A DNA stretch of 12,107 bases, from assembly GCA_903890265.1 (NCBI GenBank), contig CAITAM010000095.1:1-12107 (forward strand), written 5' to 3'. Source of the DNA: an uncultured Pseudomonadota bacterium. GTDB taxonomy: Bacteria; Pseudomonadota; Gammaproteobacteria; Steroidobacterales; Steroidobacteraceae. Below the pieces are notes generated by a model. That model ran no database searches and was not told where the DNA came from. It saw nothing but the letters and a program-made list of their open reading frames with translations. Of this stretch, positions 4,851 through 11,045 are shown piece after piece; positions within the stretch are counted from its first letter, which is position 1, and the number at the start of each line of letters is the position of its first letter. A program made the position numbers and the translations under genes.

Positions 4851-4993
4851 TCCCCACCCCTTGCGCCACCGGAAATACGCCTTGTCGTGATCCCCAGCTG
4901 CTTGCAGGCGTTCGCCACCTTCTTGCTCTGGCCGAACCAGACGTCGGCCTCCCGCAGCGTGTGGGTGATCGTTTCGGTCGTTAAACGCTGTTT
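4851..4993 (-). pseudogene. Remnant of an IS3-family transposase orfA
   Basis: On the minus strand one frame gives KQRLTTETITHTLREADVWF, then GQSKKVANACKQLGITT. The next frame continues DKAYFRWRKGWG. Joined, they match the N-terminal HTH region of IS3-family OrfA proteins (LTxEqIxxxLREAEvxxxqGkxVxxaCKqLGItdktYyRWRkxyGG). A single-base deletion near 4886 explains the shift (ATC ACG AC|AAG where ATC ACG GAC AAG is expected). Only about 50 codons remain; the rest of orfA, orfB and the terminal repeats are absent. It marks a past insertion that preceded, or accompanied, arrival of the XRE-hicBA module immediately downstream. Confidence 0.75.
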
Positions 4994-5036
4994 TGGAATG
5001 GTCCTTAACCTTGAGTCCCTCAATTCTAGGAAACAT

Positions 5037-5123
5037 CAGGCTGGGCCAGGAAATTCAGGTTAGGTCAATGGGCTATGCGTTAACAGGTGCTCGTCATCAC
5101 GGCGGGCACGGCCGGGCGTCGAG
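5037..5123. other. Boundary gap between the accessory block and the conserved block
   Basis: This short region between the IS remnant and the peroxiredoxin stop holds no supported gene. There is no clear terminator and no visible direct repeat. Genes to its right have uniformly high GC and intact reading frames, unlike the debris to its left. Confidence 0.4.
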
Positions 5124-5663
5124 TCAGCGCGAATGAGCGGCCGCCCACTGGCGTACCGCGGCCAGGGTCTTCGTCACGTGCTCGCGCGGGTGGTCCATGT
5201 TGGTGTACGCGATCAGCACCTCACCGGTCGGGGCGATCACGTACGACGTGCGGTCGGAGTACGTCGGGTCCTCCTTCAGCACCGCGTCGTAGGCCTTCAT
5301 GATCTTCTGGTCCGCATCGGCGCCAACCGCGAACTTGCTGCGGCACTCGCTGACCGAGAACTTCTGCAGCTTCTCGATGCCGTCGTGCGACAGGCCGATG
5401 ACGGTCGCACCCGCCGCCGCGAAGTCCTGCGCGGCAGCGGCAAATTCGTGCGCCTCGACCGTGCAGCCGCTGGTAAAGGCTTCCGGGTAGAAGTACACGA
5501 CGACCGGGCCCTTCTTCAGCGCCTCGGAGAGCGTAAACGTAAACGCCTTGCCGGCGAGCGAGGCCTGCGTGGTGAAGTCGGGGGCCTTGGTCCCGGGCGC
5601 GAGCGCGGCGGTGGCCGCGGCCGAACAGAGCAGAGACGCGAGAAGAAGAGCGGTGCGCTTCAT
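5124..5663 (-). CDS. Exported peroxiredoxin (AhpC/TSA, BCP-like)
   Basis: A 179-residue thioredoxin-fold peroxidase. A signal peptide is visible at residues 1-20 (MKRTALLLASLLCSAAATAA), so the enzyme should work in the periplasm. The peroxidatic motif is Pro60-x3-Thr64-x2-Cys67 in YFYPEAFTSGCTVEAHEF, with a conserved Arg138 in YSDRTSYVI. Cys107 (SECRSKFAVGAD) is a possible resolving or structural residue. It reduces hydrogen peroxide or organic peroxides using a thiol donor. ATG 5663 has GGAG 7 bases upstream; an in-frame extension of nine codons lacks that support and would bury the signal peptide. It follows the cytochrome c dehydrogenase gene after a 116-base gap and may protect the periplasm from oxidants produced by it; the link is inference. 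Confidence 0.9.
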   Translation of the reverse strand: MKRTALLLASLLCSAAATAALAPGTKAPDFTTQASLAGKAFTFTLSEALKKGPVVVYFYPEAFTSGCTVEAHEFAAAAQDFAAAGATVIGLSHDGIEKLQKFSVSECRSKFAVGADADQKIMKAYDAVLKEDPTYSDRTSYVIAPTGEVLIAYTNMDHPREHVTKTLAAVRQWAAAHSR

Positions 5664-5779
5664 GCGGTAACTCCGGTGGGTACTGGACAAGGCGGCACGG
5701 CACGCCGCGGGCCGTTCAGTCTAGCAACCGACCTCCCGGTTCACCACCGCCGCTCTGCGTCGCGCCTAAGCTTTGCCAA

Positions 5780-7480
5780 TCAGGGCGTCGCCGCGTGGCC
5801 GAGTGCCCAGACGTAGGCCGCGACGGCGCGCACGTCCGCGCGACTGAGCTTCGCCCCGCCGTACGGGGGCATGACGCCGCCGTCCGCGCCCGCGCTCATC
5901 ACGCCCTTCGTGATCGTCTGCTCGAGACCGGCCAGCGAGCCGTTGCTGTGCTTCCAGTGCCCGGTGGTGAGGTTGATGCCGACTTCGCTGCCCTTGCCGT
6001 CCGAGGCGTGGCAGCCGGCGCACGTGCCGCCACTCTGCTCGCCGTGGAAGATCTTCTCGCCGGCGAGGAGTTCATCGCGGCTTACCCCCGTGGGCGCCAC
6101 GAGCGAGGCGAGTAGCGGGCGGGAGTCGCCATGGCCCGTGACGGCGGGCGGCGCGGCGAGGGCGACGCCGAGGGCGGGATCGCCCTCGTAGGTAATGCGC
6201 CAGATCCGGCCGTGCGCGTCGTCCGCGACGTAGAGCGCGCCGTCGTTGCCCTGCGCGAGGCCGGACGGGCGAAAGGCGGCGCGACCCGGCGCCTTTTCGC
6301 GACCGGCGAAGCCGTCGGCGAACAGGAGGTAATCGCCCGTCGCGCGTCCGTCCTTCAGCGGCTGGAAGACCACGTTGTAACCGGCCTGGGGCGCGGGCGC
6401 CCGGTTCCACGAGCCGTGGAAGGCGATGAACGCACCGCCGCGATACGGCGCCGGGAACTGCGTGCCGGAGTAGATGAGCAGCGCGTTCGGTCCCCAGTGC
6501 GCCGGGTAGAACGCGACCGGGCCGCGCTTGTCGGCGCAGATACCCACCGTTTTGCCGCCGTCGCCACCGTACTCCGGCGCCAGCACCAGCTTCTTCTGGA
6601 AGCCGTCGAAATAGCAGGCGGGCCAGCCGTAATCGCCGCCCTTCTCGAGCAGCACGATCTCCTCGGCCGGCAACTCGTGTCCCTGCTGCGCCGTGTAGAG
6701 ATCCTGGAAATTCTCGCCGAGCTGGTCGCGGCCGTGCTGGGTGACGAAGAGCCGCCCGGCGCTGTCGAATGCCATGCCCTCGCCGTTGCGCAGTCCCGTG
6801 GCGTAGCGGCCGGCGGCGCTGAACACCTGGCCGGTCCGGTTCGCGTCGTAGCGCCAGATGCCGGCGCGCGTCTCGAGTTCCGTGCAGGGCAGGTGGCCCC
6901 TGGTCTTCGGCATGCGGTTGTGTTCGTCGCAGGCGTTCGTGCTCGAGCCCATGTCGATGTAGAGGTGCCCCGCGTCATCGATGATGAAGGGATGCATCGG
7001 GTGGTCGCCGCCGAGCGGCATGCCGGACAGCACGACCTCGGCGGCCGCGTGCGGCACCACCTCCCCCTCGGCAAGCGGGTAGCGCAGGATCTTGTCGTTC
7101 TGTTCGACGTAGAGCGCGCCGCGGTAGTAGCGAAGCCCCGTGCCGCCGGTCGAACCGTCCGCCGCCCCCGCACCGAAGCGCTGCACGACGTCGGCCGTCC
7201 CCGTGCCGTGGCTGTCCTTCAGCGCGACGAAAAAGCCGCCGGCCGGTGGCGACTTGTCGGTGTAGTAATTGCCGCTCCACGTGTTGACGTAGAGCACGCC
7301 GTTCGGCGCCATGGCCAGGTGACGGGCGTGGCCGATGCCGTCGGCAAAGACGGTGGCGCAGAAGCCCGGGGGCAGGGACAGGCCGCCGTTGTCGCTGCGA
7401 CAGGCGGCCGCCGGGGCAAGACCCGGCAGGCAGAACAGGCTGGCGGTGGCCAGCACGTGGGCAAGGGTCGCGGGGCGCAT
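5780..7480 (-). CDS. Sorbosone/glucose dehydrogenase-like protein fused to cytochrome c
   Basis: A 566-residue exported protein. A signal peptide occupies about residues 1-26 (LATASLFCLPGLAPAAA). Residues 35-432 match the six-bladed propeller of soluble PQQ-dependent sugar/sorbosone dehydrogenases (COG2133): PGFCATVFADGIGHARHLAM, RNGEGMAFDSAGRLFVTQHG (residues 231-250), GGDYGWPACYFDG, FHGSWNR and PSGLAQGNDGALYVADD. Residues 470-566 are a class I cytochrome c domain with one haem site Cys487-x-x-Cys490-His491 (GTCAGCHASDGKG) and a probable axial Met537 in VMPPYGGAKLS. The fusion suggests that electrons from substrate oxidation pass internally to haem and on to the respiratory chain; the substrate is not predictable. 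ATG 7480 has an AGGA 8 bases upstream. It lies 53 bases downstream of the FMN reductase gene and may share its transcript. Confidence 0.88.
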   Translation of the reverse strand: MRPATLAHVLATASLFCLPGLAPAAACRSDNGGLSLPPGFCATVFADGIGHARHLAMAPNGVLYVNTWSGNYYTDKSPPAGGFFVALKDSHGTGTADVVQRFGAGAADGSTGGTGLRYYRGALYVEQNDKILRYPLAEGEVVPHAAAEVVLSGMPLGGDHPMHPFIIDDAGHLYIDMGSSTNACDEHNRMPKTRGHLPCTELETRAGIWRYDANRTGQVFSAAGRYATGLRNGEGMAFDSAGRLFVTQHGRDQLGENFQDLYTAQQGHELPAEEIVLLEKGGDYGWPACYFDGFQKKLVLAPEYGGDGGKTVGICADKRGPVAFYPAHWGPNALLIYSGTQFPAPYRGGAFIAFHGSWNRAPAPQAGYNVVFQPLKDGRATGDYLLFADGFAGREKAPGRAAFRPSGLAQGNDGALYVADDAHGRIWRITYEGDPALGVALAAPPAVTGHGDSRPLLASLVAPTGVSRDELLAGEKIFHGEQSGGTCAGCHASDGKGSEVGINLTTGHWKHSNGSLAGLEQTITKGVMSAGADGGVMPPYGGAKLSRADVRAVAAYVWALGHAATP

Positions 7481-7533
7481 GGCGGGCTTCCTCTGGAGGT
7501 CGTCGTGGTTCGGTCGTCGCGGTGCGGACGGCG

Positions 7534-8088
7534 TTACGGGGCGTGCTTGCGGACCCAGGCGCTGTACCGGGTCATCCAGTTCTCGAGGAACTGACGGGTG
7601 TCGGCGTTGGCGATATCGCCCGCCTCGGTGAAGAAGCCGTCGCGGACCTGGAGGAAGGCTTCCGGCTGCGCGAGCGTCGGCGCGTCGAGAAACGCCAGCA
7701 CGTTGCGCAGGTGCTGCTGCGCCATGGCGCCGCCACCGGCGCCGACGGAGGCCGAGACGATGCCGGCCGGCTTGCCGGCCCAGACGCCCTTGCCGTACGG
7801 ACGGGAGGCGATGTCGAGCGCGTTCTTCAATACGCCCGGCAGCGACCGGTTGTACTCGGGCGTCACGAAGAGGAGGCCCTGGCTGCCGGCGATGTCGGCA
7901 CGAAAGGCGGTGACCACGTCACTCGGCGAGGCGTCGTCGTCCTGGTTGTAGAACGGCAGGTTGTCGAGGCGCGGCGTGTGGAACCGGAAATCGGCCGGGG
8001 CGAGGCGGGCGAGCGCGTGGGCCAGCCGGCGGTTGATCGAATCGCGACGCAGGCTGCCGACGATGACGGCAATGCGGTAATCACTCAT
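7534..8088 (-). CDS. NAD(P)H-dependent FMN reductase / quinone reductase
   Basis: A 184-residue flavodoxin-like protein, full length for the NADPH-dependent FMN reductase family (ChrR/YieF-like). The FMN phosphate-binding loop GSLRRDSINRRL is at residues 11-22. The second flavin motif TPEYNRSLPGVLKNALDIAS is at 76-95, with the following SRP at 95-97. A glycine-rich loop, SASVGAGGGAMAQQHLRNVL, follows. Such enzymes use NAD(P)H and FMN to reduce quinones, azo compounds or metal oxyanions in the cytoplasm; the actual substrate is unknown. GAGGA lies 9 bases before ATG 8088. It sits 75 bases after the amidohydrolase gene and 53 bases before the dehydrogenase gene, all on the minus strand, consistent with a loose operon. 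Confidence 0.9.
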   Translation of the reverse strand: MSDYRIAVIVGSLRRDSINRRLAHALARLAPADFRFHTPRLDNLPFYNQDDDASPSDVVTAFRADIAGSQGLLFVTPEYNRSLPGVLKNALDIASRPYGKGVWAGKPAGIVSASVGAGGGAMAQQHLRNVLAFLDAPTLAQPEAFLQVRDGFFTEAGDIANADTRQFLENWMTRYSAWVRKHAP

Positions 8089-8163
8089 GCGGGGGTGTCC
8101 TCAGGCGGATGATGGGAAAGCGGGTGTCAGGGTGGATCGGCCACGGCCGGGCCCGTCGTGGTG

Positions 8164-9966
8164 TCACGGCGGGGCGGCGTCGTCGGCGCGGTACACCACC
8201 TGGCCGCCGACCACGGTCTCGAGCACCCGCACCCGGGCGAGCTCCGGGCCTGGAATGGTCAGCGGGTTGCGATCAAGGATGATGAGATCCGCGAACTTGC
8301 CGGCCTCGAGCGAACCGAGCACGTCGTCCGCGTGCAGCTGGTAGGCGGCATCGATCGTCGCGGCGCGCAGCACGCTGCGCGCCGGGAGGCCCGGGTCGTC
8401 GCCGAGCCGGCCGCGAAATGCCGGCGCCGCGTCGTCCGGTCCCGTGCGGGTTACCGCGACCTTGAACGCGAACCACTCGTCGAGCGGATCGACCGGCCAG
8501 TCGCTGCCGAGGGACAGGCGCGCGCCCGCACGGGCGAGGAGTCCCGCGGGCTCGAGAATTTTCATGCGCGCGGGGCCGAAGTAACGGGTCAGCCCGAGCG
8601 TGTAGCCGGCGGGCTGCGCCCACTGGAAGCCGAGTGCCGCGGTGACGTTGAGTGCCTTGAAGCGCGGGAAGTCGGCCGGCGTCACGATCTCGTCGTGCGC
8701 GATCGCCGGGCGGATGTCGGCGCCCGGCAGGGCCTTTCGCATGGCGGCGATCGCATCGAGCGCGGCGCGCACCGCGCCGTCGCCGTCGGCATGCAGGTGC
8801 GGATCGATGCCCGCGCGGCCGAGCGCCACGAGCGCCTCGGCCAGCACCGGGGGCGGAAAATAGACGGCCGGACCGCGGTTCGTGCCGGGCACCCAGCGCG
8901 GCTTCGCCTCGGTGCCGGCGTTGCGGAAATACGGCTCGACCATCGCGCCGGTGAAGGCCGGTGCGTAGATGACGCCGTCGAGGAAGAGCTTGGCGTTACG
9001 GACCGTGATGCCCGGTGCCGGTTTGAGCGCACCCTCGTCGTACGTCCTGCGAAAGCCGACGATGCGCGCCACCGCCGCGTCGATCGCGCCGGCCTCGTTT
9101 GGGTTGATCGGCGGCGCGAAATTCGCCCGCACGGTGAGGTGCCCGGCCTTCTCCAGTGCCGCAAACGCGGCCATGCCGGCCTCGGACGCCCAGGCGTCGA
9201 GGCACGTCGTGACGCCCTGGCGGTTCAGCGCCGCCGCCGCGGCCCCGGCGGCGGCCACGTCTTCTGCCGCGGTCGGCGTCGGCAGGAGCTTCGTGATGAG
9301 GTCGAAGGCCGGCGCCTCGTCCAGGAGCCCGGTCGGGCGGCCCGACGCATCGCGGACGATGCGCCCGCCGACCGGGTCCGGCGTCGCGGCGGTGAGATTG
9401 GCGAGTGTAAGCGCGCGCGTGTTGGCAAGCCCCGAGTGGCCCTGTGACGACAGCACGATGATCGGCCGGCGGGTGTTCAGCGTATCGAGCGTCGCGGCGC
9501 TCGTCGTGACGCCCTCCGGCAGCATGACCTCCTGGTTCCAGTTGACGACCTCGAGCCACTGGTCCGGCTCGCGGGCCCGGGTCGCGTCGAGGCAGGCCTG
9601 GATCGCCGCCTGCAGCTGCGGCACGGTCTGCGTGGCGTAGTTCAGGTTGCACTTCGTCAGCTGCTGGCCGGCGGAGAACGGGTGCATGTGCGCATCGACG
9701 AGGCCCGGCATCACGAACCGGCCGCGGAGCGCGACGACCGTCGTCTGCGGGCCGATGAAGGACGCAACGGCGGCATCGGCACCGACCGCGAGCACCCGGC
9801 CGTCGCGCAGCGCGATCGACTCGGCCTCGGTGTCGTGGCGGTCGGCCGTGTAGACGTGCCCGCCCCGGTAGACGACGTCCGCCGCGGGCTCGCCCGCGAG
9901 CACGGGCAGGCCGGCGCCCGGCAGCGCGAGTGCGAGGAGGGTCAGTACTCGTCCGGTGGTCTTCAC
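8164..9966 (-). CDS. Exported YtcJ-type amidohydrolase (amidohydrolase family 3)
   Basis: A 600-residue metal-dependent hydrolase. From GTG 9966 (GAGGAG 9 bases upstream) the protein starts with a signal peptide of about 24 residues (VLTLLALALPGAGLPVLAGE), so it is periplasmic or, less likely, a membrane-anchored enzyme. A longer in-frame extension has no ribosome binding site. Metal-ligand motifs are in the expected order: HxH at His93/His95 (MPGLVDAHMHPFSAG), HLHADGDGAV (His390, His392), AIAHDE (His424) and LSLGSDWPVDP (Asp489). The C-terminus GSLEAGKFADLIILDRNPL is the typical closing strand of this superfamily. Members hydrolyse C-N bonds of amides, ureas or hydantoin-like rings; the substrate here is unknown. 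It lies 76 bases downstream of the aminotransferase gene and may belong to the same transcription unit or have its own weak promoter. Confidence 0.9.
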   Translation of the reverse strand: MKTTGRVLTLLALALPGAGLPVLAGEPAADVVYRGGHVYTADRHDTEAESIALRDGRVLAVGADAAVASFIGPQTTVVALRGRFVMPGLVDAHMHPFSAGQQLTKCNLNYATQTVPQLQAAIQACLDATRAREPDQWLEVVNWNQEVMLPEGVTTSAATLDTLNTRRPIIVLSSQGHSGLANTRALTLANLTAATPDPVGGRIVRDASGRPTGLLDEAPAFDLITKLLPTPTAAEDVAAAGAAAAALNRQGVTTCLDAWASEAGMAAFAALEKAGHLTVRANFAPPINPNEAGAIDAAVARIVGFRRTYDEGALKPAPGITVRNAKLFLDGVIYAPAFTGAMVEPYFRNAGTEAKPRWVPGTNRGPAVYFPPPVLAEALVALGRAGIDPHLHADGDGAVRAALDAIAAMRKALPGADIRPAIAHDEIVTPADFPRFKALNVTAALGFQWAQPAGYTLGLTRYFGPARMKILEPAGLLARAGARLSLGSDWPVDPLDEWFAFKVAVTRTGPDDAAPAFRGRLGDDPGLPARSVLRAATIDAAYQLHADDVLGSLEAGKFADLIILDRNPLTIPGPELARVRVLETVVGGQVVYRADDAAPP

Positions 9967-10001
9967 GCGTATTCGCTCCTCGGGTCGGGCGGCAAAAGAC
10001 G

Positions 10002-10007
10002 ATAGTA
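10002..10007 (-). promoter_or_regulatory. Possible -10 element for the amidohydrolase gene
   Basis: TACTAT on the minus strand lies about 36 bases upstream of the amidohydrolase GTG in the gap after the aminotransferase gene. No good -35 was seen, so an independent promoter is only a possibility. Confidence 0.25.
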
Positions 10008-10042
10008 CAAGCGACACGGCCGTCGCGCGCAGCGAGGCGCCG

Positions 10043-10915
10043 TCAGGCCGGGCCCGCGTGCGCAAATTCCCAGTAGAGTTCCCGCGCCCGGCGCGTCACG
10101 GGGCCGTAGCCGAGCTCGCGCTCCTCGATGCGGGTGATCGGCAGGACCTTGCCGTAGTTGCCGCAGCTGAAGAGTTCGTCGGCGGCGAGGAACTCCTCGT
10201 AGCGCATCGGACGCTCGCTGACCTCGATGCCGCGGTCGCGCAGAAGGCCCATTACCCGCGCCCGGGTGATGCCGGCGAGAAAGGTGCCATTCGCGGCCGG
10301 CGTCGACACGACGCCGTCCTTGACCGCGAAAATATTCGCGGTGCCGAGCTCGGCGACGAAGCCTTCCGTGTCACGCAGCAGGCAGTTGTCAAAGCCGCGC
10401 GCCGCGGCCTCGACCATGGCGCGGCCGTTGTTCGGGTAGAGGCAGCTGGCCTTCGCGTGCGTCGGCGCGGTGTCGGCGGCCGGCTTTCGAAACGGCGACA
10501 GCGTCACCGACGAGGGGCCTGGCTCCGGCATCGGCGCCTCGAAGAGCGTCAGGCACCAGCGGGTCGACTCGGGGTCCGGGGGCACGCTCAGCGCACCGCC
10601 GTGCTCGGCCCAGTAGAGCGGGCGGATGTAGACCTCGGACCGGTCCCCGAAATACTCAAGGCCCTCGTGCACGAGCGAGACCCACGTGTCGACCGCCACC
10701 GGTGCGCGAAGGCCCATCCCGATCGCCGAGTGCCCGATGCGCTCGCAGTGCAGCGCAAGATCGGGCGTCACCCCCTCGAACGCGCGCGCGCCGTCGAACA
10801 CCACCGAGCCGAGCCAGACGGCGTGCGTGCGCGGCCCGAACAGCGCCACGTTGCCTTCGTGCCAGCGGCCGTCGAGGTACGTCCAGGTCAGCGATGGCGT
10901 GGCGGCATGGGACAT
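10043..10915 (-). CDS. Class IV aminotransferase, branched-chain-type
   Basis: A 290-residue fold-type IV PLP enzyme, close to the usual 290-310 residues of bacterial branched-chain and D-amino-acid aminotransferases. The N-terminus carries VVFDGARAFEG (residues 38-48). The PLP lysine is Lys155 in THAKASCLYPNNGRAMVEA. Glu189 in FVAELGTANIFAVKDG is the residue that holds the PLP ring nitrogen. TFLAGITRARVMGLLRD at 211-227 is the next conserved strand-helix. The phosphate/substrate segment that is usually TGTAxxVxPV here reads SCGNYGKVLPI (250-260), unusual for a canonical IlvE. Substrate could be a branched-chain amino acid or another amine, so no gene symbol is given. GAGGG lies 7 bases before ATG 10915. 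It is divergent from the FAD-dependent oxidoreductase gene across 130 bases containing a large inverted repeat. Confidence 0.88.
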   Translation of the reverse strand: MSHAATPSLTWTYLDGRWHEGNVALFGPRTHAVWLGSVVFDGARAFEGVTPDLALHCERIGHSAIGMGLRAPVAVDTWVSLVHEGLEYFGDRSEVYIRPLYWAEHGGALSVPPDPESTRWCLTLFEAPMPEPGPSSVTLSPFRKPAADTAPTHAKASCLYPNNGRAMVEAAARGFDNCLLRDTEGFVAELGTANIFAVKDGVVSTPAANGTFLAGITRARVMGLLRDRGIEVSERPMRYEEFLAADELFSCGNYGKVLPITRIEERELGYGPVTRRARELYWEFAHAGPA

Positions 10916-10956
10916 GATCGTTCCCTCGGGGTCGTGGCGCGCGGGGCGGGAGCGAC

Positions 10957-10962
10957 AGTATA
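10957..10962 (-). promoter_or_regulatory. Predicted -10 element for the aminotransferase gene
   Basis: TATACT on the minus strand lies about 41 bases upstream of the aminotransferase ATG. The -35 position (10985-10980) is not consensus and falls in the loop and inner arm of the inverted repeat at 10963-10994, suggesting a regulated promoter. Confidence 0.4.
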
Positions 10963-10994
10963 GGTCGCGCGCGGTGCTTCGGCTCCGCGCGACC
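10963..10994. repeat. 9-bp perfect inverted repeat between divergent genes
   Basis: GGTCGCGCG (10963-10971) and CGCGCGACC (10986-10994) are perfect complements around a 14-base centre containing GC-TTCG-GC. It lies between two outward-facing TATACT -10 elements and covers both -35 positions. It is a candidate operator for divergent control of the aminotransferase and oxidoreductase genes. Both predicted transcripts would start outside it, so an RNA hairpin role is less likely. Confidence 0.65.
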
Positions 10995-11010
10995 GGGTGA
11001 GCGACTTTCG

Positions 11011-11016
11011 TATACT
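11011..11016 (+). promoter_or_regulatory. Predicted -10 element for the FAD oxidoreductase gene
   Basis: TATACT lies 29 bases upstream of ATG 11046. Its -35 position (about 10988-10993) is non-consensus and lies in the right arm of the inverted repeat. Confidence 0.4.
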
Positions 11017-11045
11017 GCGGACTCCTTCGCCGTCCGGACCGTGCC

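Noticed and set aside
4745..5023. Fusion of the IS3 orfA remnant to the second XRE regulator
   Set aside because: The joint frame is open, but the remnant is frameshifted relative to its own coding and the XRE family starts near ATG 4744.
6131..7594. Very long plus-strand open frame of 487 codons
   Set aside because: Antisense to the dehydrogenase-cytochrome c gene, arginine/valine/alanine-rich low-complexity translation with no domain; a product of high GC.
8158..9447. Plus-strand open frame of 429 codons
   Set aside because: Antisense to the amidohydrolase, whose catalytic motifs are clear; no ribosome binding site or recognisable domain.
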